Assembly: GCA_013824645.1 (NCBI GenBank)
Contig: PNOF01000009.1
Span: 1 to 59,558, forward strand
Direction: 5' to 3'
DNA from: Syntrophus sp. (in: bacteria)
GTDB lineage: Bacteria > Desulfobacterota > Syntrophorhabdia > Syntrophorhabdales > Syntrophorhabdaceae
Length of the DNA: 59,558 nt
A model generated the notes under the pieces. The model was given only the letters and a program-made list of their open reading frames with translations, did not search any database and was not told the origin of the DNA. Both the position numbers and the translations under genes were made by a program. Below are positions 40,880 through 49,797 of this stretch, in pieces (the stretch's first letter is position 1; every line of letters starts with the position of its first letter).

Positions 40880-42289
40880 ATGAAAGACATGAGGGATTTT
40901 ATTCAAGCGGCAGAGAAGGAGGGGCAGCTCAAGAGGATAACAGCCGAAGTGGACTGGAACCTTGAATTGTCACATATTGCAAAGCTCAATGAGGAAAAAG
41001 CGGGCCCCGCACTTCTCTTTGAGAATGTAAAGGGGTACAAAACACCTGTTATTACAAGTGTTTGTACGACCACTGAAAGACTTTCATTAATCATGGGCGC
41101 TCCTATAAAATCAAGTCTTGTAGACCTCATGCGGTTTTGGGTAGAGAAAAGCAATACCCTGATCCCGCCGAAGTTTGTGGATAAATCCAAGGCCCCCTGT
41201 AAACAAAATATTATGAAAGGAAGCGACATAGACCTCTTCAAATTTCCTGTGCCCCATTATTATCCGAAAGATGGTGGCAGATTCATGGGTACTGCCCACT
41301 TTTTTATCACGAAAGATCCCGATTCCGGTTGGGTAAATCTTGGAACTTACAGGGCGCAGCTTCTCGCGAAAGATAGAATAGGCACCCAGTTTATCAAGGG
41401 AAAACATGCCGACATTATGCTCAAAAAATATGCAGCCATGAATAAGCCTATGCCGGTGGCATCTATTGTAGGTTGTGACCCCCTTCTTTTTTTAACGGGT
41501 GCTGCACGTATCTCTGCCTTTGTTTCCGAATATGACTTCGCAGGATCAGTCCGGGGAGAACCCATAGAAGTGGTGCAGGGTGAAACAGTGGATCTCCCTA
41601 TCCCGGCTCATGCGGAAATGGTCATCGAGGGTTTTGTGGATGCCAAGGAGTTTATGGATGAAGGTCCTTTTGGCGAGTATACGGGTTACTACTCAGGTGT
41701 TGGAACAGACAAGCGTAATTACGAACAGGTAACATGTGTAACTTACAGAGATAACCCTATCTATTGGGGCACCACTGTGGGCAAAGCCGTTACGGATACC
41801 CATATGACCATGGCCCTTTCGTACGGCGCGACTCTCTGGCAGCAACTGACAGTTGGAATGAAAATCCCCGGCATTAAGGCGGTCTACTGTCCTCCCGAGG
41901 GCGCTGGAAGATTTCTTGCCATCATCTCTGTGAAACAGATGTATCCCGGCCATGTTGATCAGGTTGCCACTGCCGCTATATCGACAGAGATGGGCGCCTA
42001 CGGATTGAAGACTGTTATCGTGGTTGATGAAGATATCGATCCATGGGATATTCCAAGAGTGCTGTATGCCTTAAGCTTCAGGTTTCAGCCAAACCGCTGT
42101 CAGGTAATCAAAAGGGGCCGCTCGACACCACTCGATCCGTCGCTGCCGATTGACGAAAGGGATATAACAGGCAGGCTCCTTATCGATGCGACCATACCGT
42201 ACGAATGGAAGGATAAGCCTATACCGGTCGAACTTGATCCGGATATAGTGAAGAAGGTGCTGGGCCGCTGGCAGGAATTGGGATTTTAA
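40880..42289 (+). CDS. UbiD-family (de)carboxylase
   Basis: UbiD enzymes use prenylated FMN to remove or add CO2 at aromatic or unsaturated acids. The start at 40880 has aaggagg upstream and gives 469 residues. The family's metal- and prFMN-site region is present: an Arg in L-G-T-Y-R-A-Q, and the acidic pair in E-G-P-F-G-E-Y-T-G-Y-Y (active-site Glu residues). The upstream N-terminal domain is M-R-D-F-I-Q-A. With UbiX and an LpdD-like chaperone in the same operon, the cofactor supply is local. The sequence does not tell which acid it acts on, or in which direction. Confidence 0.93.
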   Translation: MKDMRDFIQAAEKEGQLKRITAEVDWNLELSHIAKLNEEKAGPALLFENVKGYKTPVITSVCTTTERLSLIMGAPIKSSLVDLMRFWVEKSNTLIPPKFVDKSKAPCKQNIMKGSDIDLFKFPVPHYYPKDGGRFMGTAHFFITKDPDSGWVNLGTYRAQLLAKDRIGTQFIKGKHADIMLKKYAAMNKPMPVASIVGCDPLLFLTGAARISAFVSEYDFAGSVRGEPIEVVQGETVDLPIPAHAEMVIEGFVDAKEFMDEGPFGEYTGYYSGVGTDKRNYEQVTCVTYRDNPIYWGTTVGKAVTDTHMTMALSYGATLWQQLTVGMKIPGIKAVYCPPEGAGRFLAIISVKQMYPGHVDQVATAAISTEMGAYGLKTVIVVDEDIDPWDIPRVLYALSFRFQPNRCQVIKRGRSTPLDPSLPIDERDITGRLLIDATIPYEWKDKPIPVELDPDIVKKVLGRWQELGF

Positions 42290-42303
42290 AGCAAACCAAC
42301 AGA

Positions 42304-42344
42304 ATGGGCAGTGGACACAAAGGGTTCGGGTGAACACTGCCCAT
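42304..42344 (+). repeat. Intra-operon hairpin between ubiD and CoA ligase
   Basis: ATGGGCAGTG (42304-42313) and CACTGCCCAT (42335-42344) form a perfect 10-bp stem with a 21-base loop, with no T-run. It sits in the 70-base gap between the genes, so an RNA processing or stability role is possible. Confidence 0.6.
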
Positions 42345-42359
42345 GGCTGATAAGGAGAG

Positions 42360-44009
42360 ATGATGAGACCGATACGATATAAAGATGAGATGATAAATGA
42401 ATTTAAAAAAGACGGGTACTGGACAGATGAAATATTTTACGATTTCTGGGCAAAGAACGCAGCAAAGCTCGGAGATCATGAAGCCCTTGTGGACTCACAA
42501 TACAGGGTTACCTGGGCCAAAGCAAAGGAACTTGTTGATACTCTCGCTTCAGCCTGGGTAGATCTGGGCATTCCAAAGGATGCGAGGGTAATTATCCAGG
42601 CGCCAAACAGTGTCTATGGTTTTCTTGCCCGTGTTGCCTGTGAAAGGGCCGGTCTTATTTCATTGACAGTATACCCCTATTTAAGGGAAAAAGAGCTTGA
42701 ATTTATGCTCGAAAAAACAGAGGCTACGGCAGTCTGTATCCCTCAGATCTACCGGAAATTCAATTATCTCGATATGTACCAAACAATAAAAAGCAAGTCA
42801 CCCAATCTGAAATACTATTTTCTTTTTGATGAAGAGGTGCCTCAAGGTGCGCCCGTTGGGACATTCTCCCTTATAAAACTTGCAAATCAGCCTTTCGATG
42901 CCTCAAAAAAGGCTGATTTGGATCAGCGAAGATTCAGTTCCACCAGTGATGTGGGTTTGCTGACAAGTACTACCGGCACCACAGGTCTTCCAAAACTCGT
43001 AGAATGGCCCATAGCATCCAGGGTGTGCACTTCCAAGGCAAGGATTAATGCATGGCAATTAACAAAAGATGATATTACCTGTGCCATTGCTCCCCATGCA
43101 GGCGGTGCCGCAGGTACCCTTACATACTTTGCTGCACCCCTTGCCGGTGCAAAAACTGTGCTCATGGAGGAGTTTGACCCTATAGGAGCACTTGCGCTGA
43201 TAGAAAAGGAAAAGGTCACTGCCATCGGTGTGGTGCCTACACATCTTGTAAGGATGCTTGAAGTTGATGAAACAAAGTATAATTTAAGTTCTTTAAGGTT
43301 TATACGGTCCGCAGGCGGCTATCTCCCGCCGCAGGTTGCGGAAGAAGCGGAGAAGAGATTTAAGGCAACGATCACAAGCGACCTTGGGACCCAGGATGTG
43401 GGCTCTGTATCAGGATGTAACATCGATGACCCCGGGGAAGTAAGAAGAAGAACAGTGGGAAGGATGCTCCCCGGTAATAAAGTAAGACTCCTTGATGATA
43501 ACGGTAAAGATGTAAAGCCTGGTGAGCCTGGTCAGTTATGGTTCAGAGGACCACATGCACCTGCCGGTTATTACCGTGATCCCGAATCAACTGCCGGTGT
43601 TTTCGATGATAATGGCTGGACTACAACAGGTGATATTGTAAAGGAGGAAGAAGGCTTCTACTGGATTATGGGCAGGTCAAAAGATATGATTATCAGGGGA
43701 GGTCAGAATATATATCCTGCAGAGCTTGAAGGTGTTCTTAATGAGCATCCGAAGATAGCCAACGTTGCAGTTGTTGGCTACCCGGACAGAGAAATGGGAG
43801 AGCGAACCTGTGCGTATGCTGTATTGAAAGCGGGTGAAACCCTGACGAAAGAAGAGATGGTTGCCTTTTTGAAAGAGAAGAAACTGTCTGCCTACAAACT
43901 ACCTGAACGCCTTGAAATAATTGATACCATGCCTACTGTCGGGGATTCCGGTAAAGTAGACAAAAAGGTGCTGAAGACAGATATCGAGAAGAAAGTCGCA
44001 GGGGCATGA
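42360..44009 (+). CDS. AMP-forming acyl/aryl-CoA ligase
   Basis: The 549-residue enzyme activates a carboxylic acid to its CoA thioester through an acyl-adenylate. The motifs are T-S-T-T-G-T-T-G-L-P-K (A3, near 203-213), S-D-L-G-T-Q-D-V-G-S (A5), T-T-G-D-I-V (A7), G-R-S-K-D-M-I-I-R-G-G-Q-N (A8) and G-D-S-G-K-V-D-K-K (A10 Lys). The profile is close to 2,3-dihydroxybenzoate- and cyclohexanecarboxylate-type ligases. The substrate is probably an aromatic acid made or used by UbiD, as in 4-hydroxybenzoate activation. The stop overlaps the UPF0261 start by four bases. Confidence 0.9.
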   Translation: MMRPIRYKDEMINEFKKDGYWTDEIFYDFWAKNAAKLGDHEALVDSQYRVTWAKAKELVDTLASAWVDLGIPKDARVIIQAPNSVYGFLARVACERAGLISLTVYPYLREKELEFMLEKTEATAVCIPQIYRKFNYLDMYQTIKSKSPNLKYYFLFDEEVPQGAPVGTFSLIKLANQPFDASKKADLDQRRFSSTSDVGLLTSTTGTTGLPKLVEWPIASRVCTSKARINAWQLTKDDITCAIAPHAGGAAGTLTYFAAPLAGAKTVLMEEFDPIGALALIEKEKVTAIGVVPTHLVRMLEVDETKYNLSSLRFIRSAGGYLPPQVAEEAEKRFKATITSDLGTQDVGSVSGCNIDDPGEVRRRTVGRMLPGNKVRLLDDNGKDVKPGEPGQLWFRGPHAPAGYYRDPESTAGVFDDNGWTTTGDIVKEEEGFYWIMGRSKDMIIRGGQNIYPAELEGVLNEHPKIANVAVVGYPDREMGERTCAYAVLKAGETLTKEEMVAFLKEKKLSAYKLPERLEIIDTMPTVGDSGKVDKKVLKTDIEKKVAGA

Positions 44010-45232
44010 TAATGAAAAATATCATGATTGTCTCCACCCTTGACACTAAAGGTGCAGAAACCTTTTACCTGAGAGACAGAATAAAAGAATTGGGCAGGCA
44101 GCCCATTGTTCTTGATCTCTCCATGAGATTGGCCGAAGGCCCGTCTGCCGATATATTGCCTCAAAGGGTAGCGGAAGCGGGCGGTAGTAGTTTTGAGGAG
44201 ATCCTCCTTTCCCGGGAAAGGTCAAAGAATACTGCGATTATGACGAAAGGCGCCTCTAATCTTGCTTTAGATATGTGGAGAGAAGGAAAGCTTGATGGCA
44301 TTATCGGAATAGGTGGTTCGACGGGCTCCCTCATGGCAACAGATGTGATGAGGGCTCTTCCTTTTGGTGTACCAAAACTTATGATATCTTCTACGGCAGC
44401 CTTACCAGGTATGTCTACACGATATATTGACACGGGAGATATTGCGCTCATGCATTCTGTTGTGGAAATATCGGGGTTAAGTGATATTCTGAAAAATGTT
44501 ATTGACAGATCGGCCCATGCAATATGTGCAATGGCAGATGTTCCCTCTCTCCGGGAGCAGGATACAAACAAAAAGGGACGGGCCATTGCAATCACCATGC
44601 TTGGGCCCTGTGAAAAATGCGCGACGATGGTAAGGACCTCTCTCGAAGCCGAGGGGTATCAGGTTATCGGATTTTCGGCTGCGGGCATAGGAGACCGGGC
44701 AATGGAGAATATGATCGCTCAGGGCTTTTTTGCAGGAGTGATAGATCTTGCTCCCGGAGCTGTCATTGAACACCTTGTGGGCGGCATGAGAGACGCAGGT
44801 CCCGATAGAATGGAGGCTGCCGGTAAGGTAGGCATCCCTCAAATCATTTCTGTATGCGGGGTGAATCATATTACTCCGCCTAAGTCTAAATACAATGACG
44901 ATCTCAGGGGGAGGAGAAAGTATGATCTTGACAAATTTCGTTCATGGCTTCGTGCTTCCCCTGATGAGCTCAAAAGGGCGGCAGATGCGTTTTGCGAAAA
45001 GCTGAACAAATCGAAGACTCCTGTTAAGGTGATGATCCCACTCAAGGGATGGTCATCTGTGGACATCCCCGGGAGCATAACCTATGATCCGATGGAAGAT
45101 CAGGTGTTTGTGGATGGATTGAGAAAGGGCTTAAACCCAATCCATGAGATTATTGAAGTGGACGCCAACATGGAGGAGGAGCTCTTTGCCCAGCGTGTAG
45201 TGGGTATGGGGCTTGCCATGTTCAAGACGTAA
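44006..45232 (+). CDS. UPF0261 / Tm-1-like protein, copy 1
   Basis: The 408-residue protein has the two-lobe Tm-1-type fold: N-terminal S-T-L-D-T-K-G-A-E (about 8-16), G-I-G-G-S-T-G-S (about 93-100) followed by P-F-G-V-P-K-L-M, and a second lobe with A-M-E-N-M-I-A-Q-G. Plant Tm-1 binds ATP. Bacterial members have no proven reaction. This copy differs from the other two: it has Y-I-D-T-G-D-I where they have a K-D-I sequence, which removes a conserved Lys. The start overlaps the CoA-ligase stop. Function in this pathway unknown. Confidence 0.88.
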   Translation: MIMKNIMIVSTLDTKGAETFYLRDRIKELGRQPIVLDLSMRLAEGPSADILPQRVAEAGGSSFEEILLSRERSKNTAIMTKGASNLALDMWREGKLDGIIGIGGSTGSLMATDVMRALPFGVPKLMISSTAALPGMSTRYIDTGDIALMHSVVEISGLSDILKNVIDRSAHAICAMADVPSLREQDTNKKGRAIAITMLGPCEKCATMVRTSLEAEGYQVIGFSAAGIGDRAMENMIAQGFFAGVIDLAPGAVIEHLVGGMRDAGPDRMEAAGKVGIPQIISVCGVNHITPPKSKYNDDLRGRRKYDLDKFRSWLRASPDELKRAADAFCEKLNKSKTPVKVMIPLKGWSSVDIPGSITYDPMEDQVFVDGLRKGLNPIHEIIEVDANMEEELFAQRVVGMGLAMFKT

Positions 45233-45358
45233 AAAGGAAAAAATTTAGTATTTGTGCGGATAGAACTGATGCCCTCGGGGCGCCCATCGCCTGCACGAAT
45301 GTTTCGGACGTTCCGTGTCCTTAACAAAAAGAAGTATTTCATATATAAGGAGGATTAA

Positions 45359-46240
45359 ATGCATCTATTACCGAAATTTGATTTTTATGAGCCGGATAGC
45401 ATGGCGGAAGCCTGTAAAGTCCTTGCCGAAACAAAGACTGAGGGGAAGATTATCGCAGGGGGAACCGATATTATGGTGAATATGAAGAAAGGACTTCTTT
45501 CACCGAAGTATCTGGTCAGTCTTGCAAAGATACCCGGAGTATCCAGTATAGAGCCTATAACGGGCGGGATCGTAATCGGGCCAAATTTAATTGTAGCGAA
45601 ACTTATTGAATTTGATCTTATGAGAAAGAAATTCAATCTTCTTTCCAAGGCTGCCTCAGTGCTTGGTTCTCCTCTCATACGAAACAGGGCAACAATTGGA
45701 GGCAACATCGTTACTGCCCGACCGGCAGCGGACCTTCCGCCGCCTCTCATGGCAATGGGGGCCAGGGTGGTTCTGATGAGAAAAGGGAAGGAAAGGGAAC
45801 TCCCCCTTGACGATTTCTTTGTGGGCCCCGGTCAGACAAAAATAAAACCCACAGAGATTCTCGTGAAGATAATCGTTGATGATCCTCCTCCATTTACGGG
45901 ATGGGATTATGTAAAGCTGATGCACAGAAATGCCCTCGAGATTGCAATTGTTGCTGTTGCGGTAAGAATTACCCTCGACAGCCCTGATGGGATCATTAAG
46001 GACGCACGGGTGATCTTGAGTGCAGTGGCCGCGAAGGCGATTCATGCAGTCTCTGCGGAAAAGATCCTCATTGGCGAGAAACCGACAGCAAAGCTCTTTG
46101 CAAGGGCCGCATCGCTTGCGTCTACTGATTGCACACCCATCACTGATATTCGCGGTGGCGCAGAATACCGGTGTGCCATGGTGGAAACTCTTACGAACAG
46201 AGCATTGTCTGCGGCATTGCTGCAAATAAAGAGCAAATAA
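45359..46240 (+). CDS. FAD-binding subunit of a xanthine-dehydrogenase-family enzyme
   Basis: The 293-residue protein has the FAD-site motifs A-G-G-T-D-I (about 36-41) and A-T-I-G-G-N-I-V-T-A-R-P-A-A-D (about 110-124). It would pass electrons between FAD and the two [2Fe-2S] centres of the small subunit. Only three Cys are present, and there is no loop with four Cys as in the [4Fe-4S]-bearing subunit (HcrB) of 4-hydroxybenzoyl-CoA reductase, so the electron chain may differ. A strong ribosome site (aaggagg) precedes the ATG. The 130-base gap before it has a weak hairpin (45262-45296). Confidence 0.93.
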   Translation: MHLLPKFDFYEPDSMAEACKVLAETKTEGKIIAGGTDIMVNMKKGLLSPKYLVSLAKIPGVSSIEPITGGIVIGPNLIVAKLIEFDLMRKKFNLLSKAASVLGSPLIRNRATIGGNIVTARPAADLPPPLMAMGARVVLMRKGKERELPLDDFFVGPGQTKIKPTEILVKIIVDDPPPFTGWDYVKLMHRNALEIAIVAVAVRITLDSPDGIIKDARVILSAVAAKAIHAVSAEKILIGEKPTAKLFARAASLASTDCTPITDIRGGAEYRCAMVETLTNRALSAALLQIKSK

Positions 46241-46256
46241 CAACGAGAGGTGATCC

Positions 46257-46727
46257 TTGAAAAAAATAATAACTCTTAAGGTAAATAATAAAGAATATGA
46301 GGTGGCAGTTGCACCCAACCGGACGCTTACTCAGGTGCTGAGGGAAGATTTGAACCTTCCGGGGACAAAGTGTGGCTGTGATATGGGTGATTGCGGCGCC
46401 TGCACGGTAATTCTTGATGACCGCCCGGTTAATTCCTGTCTGGTGCTTGCCGTTCAGGCACACAACAGGGAGATTACTACTATTGAAGGTGTAGCAGATG
46501 GCCCAAACCTCCACCCCATACAGCAGGCTTTTGTTGAACATGGCGCAGTCCAGTGCGGGTTCTGTACACCGGGAATGGTACTTTCAGCGAAGAGCCTCCT
46601 CGAAAAGAACATGGATCCAACAGAGCACGAGATCAGGGAGGCATTGTCCGGGAACCTATGCAGGTGTACTGGATATCAGAAGATCGTCGAAGCGGTAAAG
46701 TCAGCATCGCAGACAATGAAGAAATGA
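46257..46727 (+). CDS. [2Fe-2S] subunit of the Mo-hydroxylase
   Basis: The 156-residue protein has two [2Fe-2S] sites: the plant-ferredoxin type C41-x4-C46-x2-C49 with C61, and the helical type C100-x2-C103 with C135-x-C137. The start is the TTG at 46257, which has gagagg upstream at the right distance. The next ATG would lose the conserved first strand. It lies between the FAD and Mo subunits, the usual order for this family. Confidence 0.95.
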   Translation: MKKIITLKVNNKEYEVAVAPNRTLTQVLREDLNLPGTKCGCDMGDCGACTVILDDRPVNSCLVLAVQAHNREITTIEGVADGPNLHPIQQAFVEHGAVQCGFCTPGMVLSAKSLLEKNMDPTEHEIREALSGNLCRCTGYQKIVEAVKSASQTMKK

Positions 46728-46741
46728 CGGAGGAAACCGAA

Positions 46742-49093
46742 ATGAAGGAATATGCCATAATAAACTCAAGACTGCCGAAGGTTGATGCCTGGGCCAAGGT
46801 AACGGGTGACGCGCGCTATACAGATGACCTGACTATGCCCAATATGCTCTACGGGGCCCTGCTCCAAAGTCCTTTGGCACATGCAAAGATAAAAAGGATC
46901 GATACATCAAAGGCGGAGAAACTCCCTGGCGTGAAAGATGTGGTTACCGCGAAGGAGGCTGGACTCGTCAAATACGGGGTAAGCCCGGCGCGGTACGATG
47001 AAACCATTTTTTGCGATCAGAAGGTGCGATATATAGGAGACGAGATAGCCGCAGTTGCTGCCGTTGATCTTGAAACAGCCCTTGAGGCAGTCTCACTCAT
47101 TGAAGTCGAGTACGAAGAACTGCCCTTATTGCTTGATCCCTTTGAGGCCAGGAAAGAAGGCGCAATAGCTATCCATGATGATTTTCCCAACAATATCTGT
47201 GCTGAAGTCCATCAGGAATTCGGAAATGTGGAGGAGGCACTTAAAACGTGTGACTACATCAGAACTGATAAGTTTGTGAACAAGAAGCAGGATGGCGCAT
47301 TTCTTGAGCCGCAGTCCTGTATTGCCACTTATGACTTAAACGGAAATCTTACCCTCACTTCATCGACCCAGACAGTCCATTATGTTCAGAGGACCGTTGC
47401 TATGGTATTAGGGCTCCCCATCGGGAAGGTTCGGGTTACAAAACCATGCGTAGGGGGCGGGTTCGGTCCCAAGGCATCAGCCAATACCATTGAACTTGTC
47501 GCAAGCCTTCTTTCTATGCGGACAGGGAGGCCTGTGAAGATGACCTTTACGCGGGAGCAGGTATTTCAGCACAGCCGTGCGAGACACCAGTTCTTCCATG
47601 AATTGACCACCGGAGTAATGAAAGACGGTACCCTCATTGCCCTGAAAAATGTGTGCCATATGGACGGCGGCGCCTATTCGAGTTTCGGCATTGCAACGGT
47701 CTATTATGGGGGCTCGCTCCTTGGGGCGCCATACAAACTTCCTAATATGAAGTACGATGGGTACAGGATGTATACCAATAAACCGGCAAACGGGGCACAG
47801 AGAGGCCATGGAGGAGTTATAGCCAGGGCGGCATGGGAGCAGCAGTTGGACGTAATTGCCGAGGAACTGGGAATGGACCCCCTCGAATTAAGACTGAAGA
47901 ACATGATGAAAAAAGGCGATGTGACCTGCAATGATTTTAATATGAGCAGTTTCGGTATGGAAGAATGCCTGGAGGCAATACGGGACGGCTCAGGGTGGAA
48001 GGAAAAGAAAGGCAAACTTCCCAAAGGGAAAGGGATAGGCGTTGCCTGCGGTTTCTTTGTGTCCGGCGCAGGTTTTCCCATCTATCGTTCCGAGACGTTC
48101 CACTCAACGGCCATGATAAAGCTTTCCGAAGATGGTGGAACTATCAATCTTTATACAGCGGCGGCCGATATAGGACAGGGTTCCGACACGGTCCTCACGA
48201 TGATGGCAGCAGAGGCCATTGGGGTAAGATATGAGGATGTCCGTGTATCGTCGGGTGACACAGATTTTGGCGTAGACCTGGGTGCGTATTCTTCACGACA
48301 GACCCTTATGTCCGGCCATGCAGTAAAACAGGCTGGTGAAGATGTAAGGAATCAGGTTCTTGAAGTGCTTTCCCGCAACTTGAAGATCCCTGTAGAGGAT
48401 ATGGATATAAAACAAGGGCTAATCATATTCAAAAAAGGAAAGGTCGATTTCTCCGGCCTCAGATCACAATATATAAAGGAGCACAGGGGATGGGTAGACG
48501 CTCCATCCGGCGATGAACTCACCTTTAAAGAAGCTGCACGTGTCGCCTATTTTGAAAAGGGTGTTGTAGTGGGTAGAGGGAGCTACAAACCGGGCGACCT
48601 GGGTGGTAAATACAAAGGAGCTGCAGTGGGAACGTCCCCTGCTTACGGATGCTCTGCGCAGGTTGTAGAGGTTTCGGTTGACATGGATACGGGAAAAATT
48701 ACCATAGATAATATGACCGATGCCCATGACTGTGGTTTTGCAATTAACCGTACAAACGTGGAAGGACAGATGCAGGGTTCTCTCTCCATGGGCGTGGGGG
48801 AGGCGCTTTATGAAGAGATAAAATTTGATGCAAAGGGCAGGGTGGTGAACCCAACCTTCGGGGAGTACCGGATCCCTACCGCACTTGACATGCCTAATGT
48901 GAACGCTATTATTATTGAGAGTAACGAACCAAACGGCCCCTGGGGCGCAAAGGAGGTAGGCGAAGGGGCAATAATGCCCACTATCCCGGCCATATTAAAT
49001 GCTATCTATGACGCAACAGGCATTAGGGTCAGGGAGCTTCCCGTCACATCTGAAAGGTTGTTTATGGCAATGAAGGAAAAGAACAAAAAATGA
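46742..49093 (+). CDS. Molybdopterin-binding large subunit, xanthine-dehydrogenase family
   Basis: I start at the ATG at 46742, with ggagga seven bases upstream, giving 783 residues. The family signature is V-K-P-C-V-G-G-G-F-G (Mo-cofactor side), G-A-Q-R-G-H-G-G (pterin contact region) and G-A-K-E-V-G-E-G-A (active-site Glu region). The operon suggests a hydroxybenzoyl-CoA reductase or another dehydroxylase/hydroxylase acting on an aromatic CoA ester, but the exact reaction cannot be told. The 215-aa gene follows 16 bases later, as in the vestige at 39004. Confidence 0.93.
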   Translation: MKEYAIINSRLPKVDAWAKVTGDARYTDDLTMPNMLYGALLQSPLAHAKIKRIDTSKAEKLPGVKDVVTAKEAGLVKYGVSPARYDETIFCDQKVRYIGDEIAAVAAVDLETALEAVSLIEVEYEELPLLLDPFEARKEGAIAIHDDFPNNICAEVHQEFGNVEEALKTCDYIRTDKFVNKKQDGAFLEPQSCIATYDLNGNLTLTSSTQTVHYVQRTVAMVLGLPIGKVRVTKPCVGGGFGPKASANTIELVASLLSMRTGRPVKMTFTREQVFQHSRARHQFFHELTTGVMKDGTLIALKNVCHMDGGAYSSFGIATVYYGGSLLGAPYKLPNMKYDGYRMYTNKPANGAQRGHGGVIARAAWEQQLDVIAEELGMDPLELRLKNMMKKGDVTCNDFNMSSFGMEECLEAIRDGSGWKEKKGKLPKGKGIGVACGFFVSGAGFPIYRSETFHSTAMIKLSEDGGTINLYTAAADIGQGSDTVLTMMAAEAIGVRYEDVRVSSGDTDFGVDLGAYSSRQTLMSGHAVKQAGEDVRNQVLEVLSRNLKIPVEDMDIKQGLIIFKKGKVDFSGLRSQYIKEHRGWVDAPSGDELTFKEAARVAYFEKGVVVGRGSYKPGDLGGKYKGAAVGTSPAYGCSAQVVEVSVDMDTGKITIDNMTDAHDCGFAINRTNVEGQMQGSLSMGVGEALYEEIKFDAKGRVVNPTFGEYRIPTALDMPNVNAIIIESNEPNGPWGAKEVGEGAIMPTIPAILNAIYDATGIRVRELPVTSERLFMAMKEKNKK

Positions 49094-49109
49094 AAGGAGG
49101 TGGAGAACA

Positions 49110-49757
49110 ATGTCAGTTCTTTTTACCCAAACCTGGGATGTAATCCCGGGAACAGAGAGTGAATATTTACAGTTCATCACGGATCAGTACATTCCGGCAA
49201 CGCAGACTGAAGGATTTAATGTTGCCGGCGGCTACTATGTAGAAGTTGGATTCGGACCGAGAATCGTGGCTGTCTATGTGGCAGACAACCTGGAGGTGCT
49301 GGCGAAGCAGATTGCCAAACCAAAATTCAAAGAGTTGACCCTGACCCTCAAGTCAATGGTGTACAACTATGGGTCAGGCGTGTACGAGCCCACGGGAAAT
49401 GTGAAACGGGACAAGTATACCATCCAAAGGGGAGTCTGGAAACTGAATCAGTACTATGACTTACGACCTGGGATCAAAAAGGAGTATGCAGATTTTATTA
49501 TAAATGAGCATATCCCGGCACTGCAGAATCTTGATTATCTTGAGATCACGGGAGGGTGGAATGTTGTTTTCGGCGGATTTAGTGAAATTATCGCCGAATT
49601 TACCTTCAAGGACCCAATCGACATTGGAAGACTGTTGAATAACGAGGATTTCAGAAAGCTCACCATGAAACTACGTAGCGGATATGTGCTCAACTATCGA
49701 AGCAGGATATTACGGTGCACCGAGCGCTTCGATGAACCTAAATGGTTCAGTCTTTAA
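49110..49757 (+). CDS. 215-residue tandem-domain protein of unknown family, copy B
   Basis: Same length and architecture as copy A at 39152: two alpha/beta halves, with the second half's G-G-W-N-V-V-F-G-G and F-K-D-P-I-D-I-G-R-L-L-N strongly conserved. It follows the Mo-subunit gene and precedes the split PEP-synthase-like genes, so it is a regular member of the operon. A role as a small-molecule-binding or assembly factor is possible. A strong ribosome site (aaaggaggtgg) lies before the ATG. No catalytic residue is obvious. Confidence 0.8.
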   Translation: MSVLFTQTWDVIPGTESEYLQFITDQYIPATQTEGFNVAGGYYVEVGFGPRIVAVYVADNLEVLAKQIAKPKFKELTLTLKSMVYNYGSGVYEPTGNVKRDKYTIQRGVWKLNQYYDLRPGIKKEYADFIINEHIPALQNLDYLEITGGWNVVFGGFSEIIAEFTFKDPIDIGRLLNNEDFRKLTMKLRSGYVLNYRSRILRCTERFDEPKWFSL

Positions 49758-49797
49758 AAAGCTGATATGCAGTTATTAAAAAAAAGGGGGAGTAATC

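Noticed and set aside
46553-46741. N-terminal extension of the Mo-subunit frame
   Set aside because: It overlaps the [2Fe-2S] gene in another frame, whereas the ATG at 46742 has an ideal ribosome site.
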